Shown here one piece after another: positions 1-7,018 of a stretch of DNA of 64,000 nt (the stretch's first letter is position 1; the number at the start of each line of letters is the position of its first letter). The position numbers and the translations under genes were made by a program. This DNA is from Actinomadura chibensis NBRC 106107 (GTDB lineage: Bacteria > Actinomycetota > Actinomycetes > Streptosporangiales > Streptosporangiaceae). The notes beneath the pieces were generated by a model. The model saw nothing but the letters and a program-made list of their open reading frames with translations, ran no database searches and was not told the origin of the DNA. The DNA is taken from the NCBI RefSeq assembly GCF_001552135.1, contig NZ_BCQP01000053.1, forward strand, positions 1-64,000. Direction: 5' to 3'.

Positions 1-699
1 TTCCGGATCGGGACGGCGGGCCCCGCCGCGCGCCGCGTGCTGCCGCTGAACCTGGTCACCGTGATCGTCGACCTCGCCGGGCGGGGCCCGCTGGTCTTCG
101 GGGCGCGCGGCGCGCCGCTGGTGCACGCGGGCGCGGCGTGGGAGCACGGCGTCACGGTCGGGCTGACGCCCGCCGGGGTCCGCGCCCTGTTCGGGACGCC
201 GATGAGCGCCCTGACCGGCGCCGTCGTCCCGCTCGGCGACCTCCTCGGCCGCGGCCGCGCCGCCGAACTGGAGGACCGGTTGTCCGGAGCGCCCGGCTGG
301 ACGGCCCGGCTCTCCCTCCTCGACGGCCTGCTCGCCGGATGGCTGAACCCGGACGGCGCGGGCCCCGACGCCCCGGCGGCCCGAGCCTGGTGGCGGATCC
401 ACGAGGTGGCGGGACGGACGAAGGTGGGCCCGCTGGCGGCGGAACTCGGCATCGGCAGGCGCCGGCTGGAGACCGGTTTCCAGCGGGAGTTCGGCCTGAG
501 CCCGAAGACGGTGGCGCGCGTCGCGCGGTTCCAGCGGGCGGCGTCCGTGCTCGGCGCGCCGTCCGGCGATCTCGGCGCGGCCGCCGCCTGCGGATTCGCC
601 GACCAGCCGCACTTCACCCGCGAGGTCCGGACGATGGCGGGCGTCACCCCCACCGAACTGCGCGCGATTCTTCAATACACCGGACCGCTCGACGGCTAG
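1..699 (+). CDS. AraC-family transcriptional regulator (5' end outside window)
   Basis: The reading frame is open from base 1, so the true start lies upstream; a GTG at 37 is only the first internal candidate. The last ~100 residues form an AraC-type double helix-turn-helix: AAELGIGRRRLETGFQREFG, then CGFADQPHFTREVRTMAGVTPTELR, the usual second helix with F-x-x-H-F and the GxTPxxLR end. The N-terminal part resembles the DUF6597-type sensor domain seen in one-component AraC regulators; its ligand is unknown. An SDR gene starts 10 bp downstream on the same strand, so this may control or be cotranscribed with it. Confidence 0.85.
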   Translation, partial: FRIGTAGPAARRVLPLNLVTVIVDLAGRGPLVFGARGAPLVHAGAAWEHGVTVGLTPAGVRALFGTPMSALTGAVVPLGDLLGRGRAAELEDRLSGAPGWTARLSLLDGLLAGWLNPDGAGPDAPAARAWWRIHEVAGRTKVGPLAAELGIGRRRLETGFQREFGLSPKTVARVARFQRAASVLGAPSGDLGAAAACGFADQPHFTREVRTMAGVTPTELRAILQYTGPLDG

Positions 700-709
700 C
701 GTCCGGGGC

Positions 710-1429
710 ATGGTGCTCAACGGCAGGCGGGCGCTCGTGACGGGCGGTTCGCGGGGGATCGGCGCGGCGATCGTCCGGCGGCTCGCGCGCGACGGCGCCC
801 GCGTCGTCTTCAGCTACCGGGACGCGAAGGACGCCGCCGACGCGCTCGTCCGGGAGGTCCCGGGAACGGTCGCGGTCCGCGCCGACCAGTCCGACCCGGC
901 GAGCCTCGACGCCCTTTTCGAGCACGTCGCGGACGGCCTGGACATCCTCGTCAACAACGCCGCGCTCGTCCCGAAGGCGCCGATCCCCGACATCACCTCG
1001 GAGTTCTTCGACCGGGTGATGCTGGTGAACGCGAAATTCCCGCTGCTCGCGATGCGCCGCGCGGAGCCCCTCATGCCGGACGGCGGCCGGATCGTCAACA
1101 TCTCCACGCTCAACACCGTCCTGCCGATGGCGGGGCTGGCGCTGTATTCGGGGAGCAAGGCGGCGCTGGAGCAGTTCACGGCGGTCGCGGCACGCGAATT
1201 CGGCGCGCGCGACATCACCGTCAACACCATTTCCCCGGGCGCCACCGACACCGCCGCGCTGCGCGCCGGGAACCCGCCGGAGAGCCTGGAGCAGACCGCC
1301 GGGTTCACCGCGCTCGGCCGGATCGGCGAGCCAGCCGACATCGCGGACGTGGTCGCCTTCCTCGCCGGTCCCGACGCGCGCTGGATCACCGGCCAGAACA
1401 TCCGCGCGACCGGCGGCCTGCTCCTTTGA
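710..1429 (+). CDS. SDR family NAD(P)-dependent oxidoreductase
   Basis: Classical short-chain dehydrogenase of 239 residues. The N-terminal cofactor motif GGSRGIG, the NNAA motif, a catalytic Ser in NISTLN, the YxxxK pair (YSGSK) and the VNTISPGATDT segment are all present in order. The ATG at 710 is the first in frame after the AraC stop (10 bp gap). Substrate cannot be read from sequence. Proximity to the AraC regulator suggests it is the regulated gene. Confidence 0.9.
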   Translation: MVLNGRRALVTGGSRGIGAAIVRRLARDGARVVFSYRDAKDAADALVREVPGTVAVRADQSDPASLDALFEHVADGLDILVNNAALVPKAPIPDITSEFFDRVMLVNAKFPLLAMRRAEPLMPDGGRIVNISTLNTVLPMAGLALYSGSKAALEQFTAVAAREFGARDITVNTISPGATDTAALRAGNPPESLEQTAGFTALGRIGEPADIADVVAFLAGPDARWITGQNIRATGGLLL

Positions 1430-1444
1430 AGACGGCCTGCTCCG

Positions 1445-2464
1445 CTAAAGGCGGGCGGGTTCCTCTTCGCGCGGCTTCTTCTCGCGGCGCTTGCGCAGCG
1501 AACCCGCCTGCGCCTTCTCGTCCGGATGGTGGTGGACGCGCACCAGGCTCGCCGCCGTGGTGATCATCAGGATCAGCAGGATCACGCCCAGCGAGAAGGG
1601 CGTCGGGATCTCGGGCACCGAATGGGAGACGTCCTCGTGCAGGAACTGCAGGATCAGCTTCACGCCGATGAACCCGAGAATCGTCGACAGCCCGATCGAC
1701 AGATAGACGAGCCGTTCCAGCAGCCCCTCGATGAGGAAGTAGAGGGCGCGCAGGCCGAGGAGCGCGAACGCGTTGGCGGTGAAGACGAGGAACGGATCCT
1801 TCGTCACGCCGAACACCGCCGGGATCGAGTCGAGCGCGAACAGGACGTCCGTGCTGCCGATCGCGATGAAGACGAGCAGGAGCGGCGTCATGACGCGCCG
1901 CCCGTCCTCGTGGGCGAGCATCCGCCCGCCGTGGAAGTCGTCGCTCACCGGCAGGATCTTGCGGGCGCGGCGGAGCAGGAAGGTGTCCTCCACGTCGGGC
2001 TGCTCGTCGCGGTGCCGGACGAGCTGCACCGCCGTCCAGATCAGGATCAGCCCGAACAGCAGGAACGTGAACGAGAAGAGGTTGATCGCCGCCGCGCCGA
2101 TCGCGATCAGCACCGCGCGCAGGGCCAGCGCCGCCGCGATGCCGAACAGCAGGGTCCGCTGCTGGAACTCGGCGGGCACGGCGAACCGCGCCATGATGAT
2201 CACAAAGACGAACAGGTTGTCGACGGACAGGCTCTTCTCCACGATCCACCCGGAGAAGTACTCGGTGCCCGCCGTCCCGCCGCCGACCGCCCACACGGCC
2301 AGGCCGAAAAGGAGGGCGACCGCGATGTAGAACACCGACCAGAACGCCGCCTCCCGGATCCCGACCCGGTGCGGGCGGCGGACGGCGACCAGCAGGTCGA
2401 ACACGAAAAGCGCGATTATCAGGCCGATCGTCGCGGCCCAGGCCCAGGCGGGTACGTCGACCAT
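1445..2464 (-). CDS. TerC family integral membrane protein
   Basis: 339-residue polytopic membrane protein of the TerC/Alx family, linked in other bacteria to tellurite resistance and metal (Mn) efflux. The family signatures are visible: an acidic-hydrophobic SVDNLFVFVI segment, DVLFALDSIPAVFGVTKDPFLVF, and ANAFALLGLRALYFLI. Nine or so membrane spans fit the length. The C-terminus is a short basic cytosolic tail (KRREKKPREEE). ATG at 2464 is preceded by GTGGAGCAG as a weak RBS. I looked for a yybP-ykoY manganese riboswitch in the ~145-bp leader and did not recognise one; a 7-4-7 inverted repeat lies at 2553-2570. Confidence 0.92.
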   Translation of the reverse strand: MVDVPAWAWAATIGLIIALFVFDLLVAVRRPHRVGIREAAFWSVFYIAVALLFGLAVWAVGGGTAGTEYFSGWIVEKSLSVDNLFVFVIIMARFAVPAEFQQRTLLFGIAAALALRAVLIAIGAAAINLFSFTFLLFGLILIWTAVQLVRHRDEQPDVEDTFLLRRARKILPVSDDFHGGRMLAHEDGRRVMTPLLLVFIAIGSTDVLFALDSIPAVFGVTKDPFLVFTANAFALLGLRALYFLIEGLLERLVYLSIGLSTILGFIGVKLILQFLHEDVSHSVPEIPTPFSLGVILLILMITTAASLVRVHHHPDEKAQAGSLRKRREKKPREEEPARL

Positions 2465-2552
2465 CCGGCTGCTCCACTCGGTTCGGGGCGTCGGCAGTCC
2501 TATTTCCGATCCGCGGCGCTTCTACCGCGCGCGGCACGGCGCACGCACTCAG

Positions 2553-2570
2553 GCGGATATGAGTATCCGC
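2553..2570. promoter_or_regulatory. 7-4-7 inverted repeat in divergent promoter region
   Basis: GCGGATA-tgag-TATCCGC sits between the divergent terC (start 2464) and the membrane protein starting at 2611. Placement and symmetry suggest a regulator operator; no regulator gene adjoins it. Confidence 0.4.
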
Positions 2571-2610
2571 ACAGATGTCGCGGCACCGCGCGGCCGGTCA
2601 TCCTCGACCC

Positions 2611-3381
2611 ATGCACAGTTCTCGCTGGCGGACGCCGGCGCTCGCCGCCAAGGCGTCCCTGGCCGCGCTCCTCGCGCTCGCCGTCGCCTTCCCCGAATGG
2701 GACAGGTTCGCTGACAAGGCCATGGGCGCCCGCGCGATCGCCTACCCGGCCGCCGTCATGGTCGTCACCCTCGGCTGGGCGCTGCGGGGGCGCGCCCGGC
2801 CGTTCCCCTGGGACATCGACCTCCTCGTCACCGCGCCGTTCGTCATCGACGTCGGCGGGAACGCCGCCGACCTCTACGACACGATCGGCTGGTTCGACGA
2901 CGCCTGCCATTTCGGCAACTGGGCCCTGCTGTGCGCCGCCGCCGGAATCGCGCTGCGGCGATGGGGCGGCCTCTCGTCCTGGACGCTCGGCCTCTGCTGC
3001 GCCGGAATCGGCGCCATCGCCGCCATCCTCTGGGAATTCGTCGAGTACGAGCTGTTCATCCTCGACACCCCCGAATCGGTCACCGCCTACCGCGACACCA
3101 TCGGGGACCTGATGCTCGGGCTCACCGGCGCGGTCGTCGCGGGCCTCGCCCTCGCCGTCCGCGCCCGTCCGGCGAAGGCCGCCCCATCAGTAGACGAGCG
3201 CCTGGACGTCGTCCATCGTGATCTCCTCCACGAAGGTCGGCGCCCCGGCGATGCGGACGCCGGGCAGGACGTCGTCCGGCCCGATCTCGCGGCGGGCGGC
3301 GCACTGCGTGCAGAGGGTGACGCGCCCGGCCGTGAGGATGACGGACAGCAGGTCGTCGAGGGGGGTGGCGTGCGGCAGTGA
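2611..3381 (+). CDS. DUF2238/YjdF-like membrane protein with antisense read-through tail
   Basis: Multi-spanning membrane protein. After an N-terminal helix and a second one (PAAVMVVTLGWAL), the core carries WFDDACHFGNW, WEFVEYELF and YRDTIGDLMLGLTGAVVAG, matching the acidic/His motifs of DUF2238 (YjdF) proteins. I take ATG 2611 (MHSSRW) because the earlier ATG at 2575 only adds low-complexity residues. The recognisable protein ends near residue 192 (about 3190); the next stop in frame is at 3379-3381, so the last ~60 residues are antisense to the DsrE gene and look non-native. The functional C-terminus is therefore uncertain. Role unknown. Confidence 0.7.
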   Translation: MHSSRWRTPALAAKASLAALLALAVAFPEWDRFADKAMGARAIAYPAAVMVVTLGWALRGRARPFPWDIDLLVTAPFVIDVGGNAADLYDTIGWFDDACHFGNWALLCAAAGIALRRWGGLSSWTLGLCCAGIGAIAAILWEFVEYELFILDTPESVTAYRDTIGDLMLGLTGAVVAGLALAVRARPAKAAPSVDERLDVVHRDLLHEGRRPGDADAGQDVVRPDLAAGGALRAEGDAPGREDDGQQVVEGGGVRQ

Positions 3382-3558
3382 GAACGCGGCCGCGCGCCCC
3401 GGCAGCGAGAACCACGCGGACTCGCCGGTCAACCACAGCGACACCGGCACGCCGCTCGCCGCGGCCGCCGCCGCGACCGTGAACGCCTGGTTGCAGCGCT
3501 CGGGCGCGTCCGCGCCCGCCGTCACCTTGATCACCAGTGGTCTCGCCATGCCTCGCAC
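3187..3558 (-). CDS. DsrE family protein
   Basis: About 120 residues with the DsrE/DsrF-like fold: VIKVTAGADAPERCNQAF, a central SVPVSLWLTGESAWF-type strand-helix, and a Cys pair in LCTQCAARR typical of sulfur-relay or small-thiol DsrE proteins. It ends with APTFVEEI. Translation may start at the second Met (MARP, 3549), as in most homologues. It converges with, and at its 3' end overlaps by ~195 bp, the membrane protein on the + strand. Molecular substrate is not known for this subgroup. Confidence 0.85.
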   Translation of the reverse strand: MRGMARPLVIKVTAGADAPERCNQAFTVAAAAAASGVPVSLWLTGESAWFSLPGRAAAFSLPHATPLDDLLSVILTAGRVTLCTQCAARREIGPDDVLPGVRIAGAPTFVEEITMDDVQALVY

Positions 3559-3613
3559 TCTAGTCGCGCCGTCCCGCGTAGCATCCCGCTATGGAACGGC
3601 GGAGGGGACGGGC

Positions 3614-3712
3614 ATGAGCGGGATGGCGAACGCGGTAATCCTCGTGCTCTTCCTGGGCGTAGCGGCGGTCGCCGCCATCCTCCTCGTGATCCGCCTAGGA
3701 CGCCTCCGCTAG
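3614..3712 (+). CDS. 32-residue single-pass membrane peptide
   Basis: A very short ORF, MSGMANAVILVLFLGVAAVA followed by ILLVIRLGRLR, which is almost entirely one transmembrane helix with a basic C-terminus. An RBS (GGAGGGG, 3601-3607) stands 6 nt before the ATG, and the ORF fits exactly between the divergent DsrE gene and the nitrobindin-like gene. Function unknown; it could be a regulatory membrane peptide. The RBS and clean hydrophobic pattern are the support. Confidence 0.6.
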   Translation: MSGMANAVILVLFLGVAAVAAILLVIRLGRLR

Positions 3713-3766
3713 GACAGACGCCGCGAACTACGGCTACGGCGTCCGCCGCCGCTACGCTCGGTGCCC

Positions 3767-4252
3767 ATGGATCCTGAGCTGCACCCGGACCTTGAGCCCC
3801 TGAAATTCCTGCTCGGTACGTGGGAGGGCGCCGGTGTCGGCGGCTATCCGACGATCGAGTCGTTCAACTTCGGTCAGGAACTGTCCTTCACCCACAACGG
3901 GAAGCCGTTCCTGATCTACTCCAGCCGGACGTGGCTGATCGAGCCGGACGGCACCCTCGGGCGTCCGCTCGCCACGGAGACGGGGTACTGGCGCGCCCGT
4001 CCGAACAACGAGGTCGAGGTGACGCTCGCCCACCCGACCGGGATCGTGGAGATCTACGTCGGGACGGTCGCGTTCAGCCGCGTCGAGCTGCAGACGGACG
4101 TGGTCGCGCGGACCCGGTCGGCCAAGGAGGTGACGTCCGGCCACCGCCTCTACGGGATGATCGGCGAGGACCTCGGCTGGGCGTACGACATGGCGGCGAT
4201 GGGGCAGCAGCTCCAGTCGCACCTGTCCGCGCAGCTCAAGCGCGTCGGGTGA
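3767..4252 (+). CDS. FABP/nitrobindin family heme-binding beta-barrel protein
   Basis: 161-residue cytosolic beta-barrel of the nitrobindin (THAP4-C/DUF1794) family, whose mycobacterial members bind heme and isomerise peroxynitrite to nitrate. Family signatures: LGTWEGAGVGGYPTIESF, the FTHNGKPFLIYSSRTW strand pair, TGYWR, and the C-terminal GHRLYGMIGEDLGWAYDMAAMGQ with the heme-ligand His region. The ATG at 3767 is preferred over GTG 3761 because homologues begin within a few residues of MDP. Next on this strand is the Fur-family gene, as in Streptomyces. Confidence 0.92.
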   Translation: MDPELHPDLEPLKFLLGTWEGAGVGGYPTIESFNFGQELSFTHNGKPFLIYSSRTWLIEPDGTLGRPLATETGYWRARPNNEVEVTLAHPTGIVEIYVGTVAFSRVELQTDVVARTRSAKEVTSGHRLYGMIGEDLGWAYDMAAMGQQLQSHLSAQLKRVG

Positions 4253-4282
4253 GACCGGCCGGGACGCCCTGGAAATGAGCGA

Positions 4283-4343
4283 TCCCCGGACCTTCCCGCC
4301 ATGGGGCGGGGCGATGGACAGGACGGGTCCATCGGTCCGGGGA
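4283..4343 (-). ncRNA. candidate structured RNA, three-way junction
   Basis: The outer stem TCCCCGGACC (4283-4292) pairs perfectly with GGTCCGGGGA (4334-4343). Inside are two perfect hairpins: CCCGCC-atgg-GGCGGG (4295-4310) and GATGGAC-(7 nt)-GTCCATC (4313-4333), with 2-nt, 2-nt and 0-nt linkers. The fold works on either strand. I assign minus because the sORF at 4424-4462 reads toward it; it could instead terminate the nitrobindin transcript, although no U-tract follows. Confidence 0.4.
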
Positions 4344-4387
4344 CCGGGTAACTGCCTGGTATTCGCCGGTCACCGTCGCGACCGGTT

Positions 4388-4405
4388 GCCGCCGCGAGCG
4401 GCGGC
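4388..4405. other. 7-bp GC hairpin downstream of the sORF
   Basis: GCCGCCG-cgag-CGGCGGC is a perfect stem with a tetraloop, between the stop of the minus-strand 12-codon ORF and the three-way-junction element. It may be part of the same RNA. Confidence 0.35.
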
Positions 4406-4423
4406 GCCGAGGCGGAACGGCGA

Positions 4424-4462
4424 CTAGCGGACAGCCACCTCGCGAGTCCTACAATCAACCAT
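4424..4462 (-). CDS. 12-residue peptide MVDCRTREVAVR with exceptional RBS
   Basis: On the minus strand GAAAGGAGGTGGTCC (4469-4483) precedes the ATG (4462). It matches the complement of the 16S rRNA 3' end (AGAAAGGAGGTGATCC) at all but one position, far stronger than any other RBS here. The frame is ATG to TAG in 13 codons. No other gene follows on this strand, since the nitrobindin gene is convergent. It may be a leader or stalling peptide, a small regulatory protein, or the coding part of a dual-function RNA. I do not recognise a named family. Confidence 0.55.
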   Translation of the reverse strand: MVDCRTREVAVR

Positions 4463-4588
4463 TGCTTGGACCACCTCCTTTCGCGCGTGACTCGAACGTA
4501 TGCGAGGGCCGCGCGGGGAGGCAAGTGAGTTTCCGGCGAGCGAACAAGAACCGGATGGGCACCCCGGGCCGGGATCTAGACTCGGAGC

Positions 4589-5005
4589 ATGGTCGAGTCG
4601 TGGCAGGAGGAGCTGCGGGCGAAGGGGTACCGGGTCACCCCCCAGCGCCAGTTGGTCCTCGAAGCGGTCACCAACCTGGAGCACGCGACCCCCGAGGAGA
4701 TCTGCACGGAGGTGCAGCGCACCGCCCGCGGCGTGAACATCTCCACCGTGTACCGGACGCTCGAACTCCTCGAAGAGCTCGGGCTGGTCAAGCACGCGCA
4801 CCTCGGGCACGGACCGCCGAACTACCACCTTGCCGCCGAGGCCGAGCACATCCACCTGGTGTGCCGGGGCTGCGACACCGTCGAGGACGTCGATCCCCGC
4901 GCCGCGGCCGGGCTCGCGGACGTCCTCGCCCGCGACTACGGCTTCGAGACGGACGTGCACCACCTCACGGTCTACGGACGGTGCAAGGACTGCCGCGCGA
5001 CATAA
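4589..5005 (+). CDS. Fur-family metalloregulator, probable Nur type
   Basis: 138-residue Fur superfamily repressor. It has an N-terminal winged helix (GYRVTPQRQLVLEAV ... VNISTVYRTLELLEELGLV) and a C-terminal dimerisation domain with two CxxC pairs, Cys92/95 and Cys132/135, for structural zinc. His69, His71 and His125, and His32, His87 and His89, fall at the positions I recall for the two metal sites of Streptomyces Nur (nickel-dependent), with Ala at 85 where Nur has a further His. The nitrobindin-Fur-YgfZ order matches the Streptomyces nur locus. Nickel specificity is inference; Zur or Fur remain possible. It would repress nickel uptake genes elsewhere in the genome. Confidence 0.88.
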   Translation: MVESWQEELRAKGYRVTPQRQLVLEAVTNLEHATPEEICTEVQRTARGVNISTVYRTLELLEELGLVKHAHLGHGPPNYHLAAEAEHIHLVCRGCDTVEDVDPRAAAGLADVLARDYGFETDVHHLTVYGRCKDCRAT

Positions 5006-5014
5006 CCTGGACGC

Positions 5015-6001
5015 ATGGAGAGCCCGTTGCTGAAGTCGCCAGGGGCCGTCCCCGCGGACGAGCCCGACCAGGAGGTCGCCGCCCACTACGGGGAGCCGTC
5101 CCAGGAGCAGCGCGCCCTGGCCGACGGCGCCGCCTTCGTCGACCGGAGCAACCGGGGCGTCGTGCGGGTCTCCGGGCCCGACCGGCTGAGCTGGCTGCAC
5201 AGCCTGCTGAGCCAGCACCTGGACGGCCTGAAGCCGTTCGAGCCGACCGAGGCGCTGCTCCTCGGCCCCAACGGGCACATCGAGAACCACCTCTTCCTGA
5301 TCGACGACGGCGAGGCCGTGTGGGCGCAGGTCGAGCCCGGGTCGGCGGCGCCGCTGGTCGAGTTCCTCGACCGGATGCGGTTCATGCTCCGCGTCGAGGT
5401 CGCCGACGTCTCCGCCGAGCACATGGTGATCACCGGCCCCGAGACCCCGGCGGCCGGTGACCTCGCCTGGCCGGACGTCGCCGGGACGGTCACCCGGATC
5501 GTCCCGCGCGGGGAGTTCCCCGAGGGGCTCCGCCCGGCGGGCCTCTGGGCGTACGAGGCGCTGCGGATCGCCGGGCACCGGCCGCGCTTCGGGCTCGACA
5601 CCGACCACCGGACCATCCCGCACGAGGCGGGGTTCGTGGAGACGGCCGTCCACCTGAACAAGGGCTGCTACCGGGGGCAGGAGACGGTCGCGCGGGTCCA
5701 CAACCTGGGGCGCCCGCCGCGCCGCCTCGTGTTCCTGCACCTGGACGGCAGCGTCGACCGGCTGCCCGCGCACGGCGACCCCGTCGAGATCCCCGGCGGC
5801 CGGACGGTCGGGTTCGTCGGGACGGCGGCCCGCCACCACGAGCTGGGGCCGGTCGCGCTGGCGCTGGTCAAGCGGAACGTCCCGGTGGACGCCGAGCTGC
5901 TGGCGGGCGGCGTCGCGGCGGCGCAGGAGATCGTCGTCTCGCCGGACACCGGTGCGAACGCCAAGATCGAGCTGCGGCGGCGGCCCGCGCGGCACGGGTA
6001 G
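5015..6001 (+). CDS. YgfZ/GcvT-fold folate-binding protein
   Basis: 328 residues. The tetrahydrofolate-binding GcvT-like fold is followed by the diagnostic YgfZ motif KGCYRGQE (near residue 215) with its conserved Cys. YgfZ proteins help maintain or repair iron-sulfur clusters in certain enzymes. It starts 9 bp after the Fur-family stop and so is probably cotranscribed. The HLNKGCYRGQETVARVHN block and the C-terminal VGFVGTAARHHELGPVALALVKR barrel are typical of the actinobacterial branch. Confidence 0.92.
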   Translation: MESPLLKSPGAVPADEPDQEVAAHYGEPSQEQRALADGAAFVDRSNRGVVRVSGPDRLSWLHSLLSQHLDGLKPFEPTEALLLGPNGHIENHLFLIDDGEAVWAQVEPGSAAPLVEFLDRMRFMLRVEVADVSAEHMVITGPETPAAGDLAWPDVAGTVTRIVPRGEFPEGLRPAGLWAYEALRIAGHRPRFGLDTDHRTIPHEAGFVETAVHLNKGCYRGQETVARVHNLGRPPRRLVFLHLDGSVDRLPAHGDPVEIPGGRTVGFVGTAARHHELGPVALALVKRNVPVDAELLAGGVAAAQEIVVSPDTGANAKIELRRRPARHG

Positions 6002-6081
6002 CACCCGAATCCCCTGGGCAATATCGTCGGGTATAGACGATTTTCAACCGGCCACCGCTCGGGGAGGTGGGGTTCCTACCG

Positions 6082-6564
6082 ATGGTCGCGAACCTGGGGG
6101 AGGATGAGCCGTCGGCGTCCCGCAAGGGGGCCCGGCGGCTCCCGCGTAGGGAGTCCGCGCTCGTGTGGTGGGCCCTGTTCGCGGCGTTCGCGGGCGTCGC
6201 CCTGTGGCTGCATTCGTGGCGGATAGCGCTGCTCGGGCTGCTCACCTGGTGCCTTTACCAGTTCCTCCTCGTCCCCACGTTGTGCCGGGTGCTGAAAGTA
6301 CAGGGGCATCCGTGTACGAAACGGGTTCGCGGACGGTTGTTCGCCTGCGGGCCCGCGCATCAGCAACTGAAGTCCGACGCGCTGTGGCGGCTGGTCTGGC
6401 TGCGCAACCCGTTCCAGAAAGGCGACGTGGAACACGAGCCTGGTGGGGTCGTCTATTCGTCGGACGTGCGCGGGCGCCTCACCCCGGTCGACAGGACCCT
6501 CATCGTCCTCGCCCTCCTCGGGACGATCGGGACGCTCGTCGGAATGGTCTACGGCTTCCGCTGA
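6082..6564 (+). CDS. conserved small membrane protein of unknown function
   Basis: 160 residues, with two adjacent hydrophobic segments (ALVWWALFAAFAGVALWLHSW and IALLGLLTWCLYQFLLVPTLC), a Cys-containing linker (GHPCTKRVRGRLFACG) and a C-terminal hydrophobic helix (TLIVLALLGTIGTLVGMVYGF). A GGGGAGGTGG RBS at 6061-6070 supports ATG 6082 over the GTG at 6067, which lies inside the RBS. It converges on dtd with 9 bp between stops. No recognised domain. Confidence 0.72.
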   Translation: MVANLGEDEPSASRKGARRLPRRESALVWWALFAAFAGVALWLHSWRIALLGLLTWCLYQFLLVPTLCRVLKVQGHPCTKRVRGRLFACGPAHQQLKSDALWRLVWLRNPFQKGDVEHEPGGVVYSSDVRGRLTPVDRTLIVLALLGTIGTLVGMVYGFR

Positions 6565-6573
6565 CCGCCGTCC

Positions 6574-6999
6574 TCAGAACTCCAGGATCAGGGTGATCGG
6601 GCCGTCGTTGACGAGCTCGACCTTCATGTCCGCGCCGAACCGGCCCGTCTCCACCTTGGCTCCGAGGCCGCGCAGTTCGTGGACGACCGCGTCCACCAGC
6701 GGCTCGGCGACCGGGCCGGGCGCGGCGGCCGTCCAGGTCGGGCGGCGGCCCTTCCGCGTGTCCCCGTAGAGCGTGAACTGGCTCACGACGAGAAGGGGCG
6801 CGTTCAGGTCGGAGCACGACTTCTCGTCCTCCAGGATGCGGAGGCCCCACAGTTTCGCCGCGAGTTTCCGGGCCTTGGCGGGGTCGTCGTCGTGTGTGAC
6901 GCCGACGAGGACCATCAGCCCCGGGCCCTCGATCGCGCCGACGACGCGCCCGTCCACGGACACGCTGGCCTGGCTCACCCTCTGGACTACAGCACGCAT
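6574..6999 (-). CDS. dtd: D-aminoacyl-tRNA deacylase
   Basis: 141 residues, the usual DTD length. It hydrolyses D-amino acids (and Gly from tRNA-Ala) mis-charged on tRNA. Diagnostic sequences: MRAVVQRVSQASVSVDG at the N-terminus, catalytic SQFTLYGD (residues 73-80) and the cross-subunit gly-cisPro motif in NDGPIT (131-136). ATG 6999 gives the family-standard start. It is divergent from the BKACE gene with only 19 bp between start codons, so the two promoters must lie within or beyond the neighbouring 5' ends. Confidence 0.96.
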   Translation of the reverse strand: MRAVVQRVSQASVSVDGRVVGAIEGPGLMVLVGVTHDDDPAKARKLAAKLWGLRILEDEKSCSDLNAPLLVVSQFTLYGDTRKGRRPTWTAAAPGPVAEPLVDAVVHELRGLGAKVETGRFGADMKVELVNDGPITLILEF

Positions 7000-7018
7000 G
7001 ACCATGCATTCTGCCGCC

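Larger units (their letters stand above)
4253..4588. other. 336-bp intergenic region with structured RNA candidate and sORF
   Basis: No ordinary gene. It holds, listed separately, a three-way-junction fold (4283-4343), a hairpin (4388-4405) and a 12-codon ORF on the minus strand with a near-complete anti-Shine-Dalgarno match (4424-4483). The remaining ~100 bp before the Fur gene should contain its promoter; I cannot assign boxes with confidence. Confidence 0.6.

Noticed and set aside
2465..2610. Possible yybP-ykoY manganese riboswitch before terC
   Set aside because: The conserved core and stem pattern was not found in the leader; only a 7-4-7 dyad is seen.
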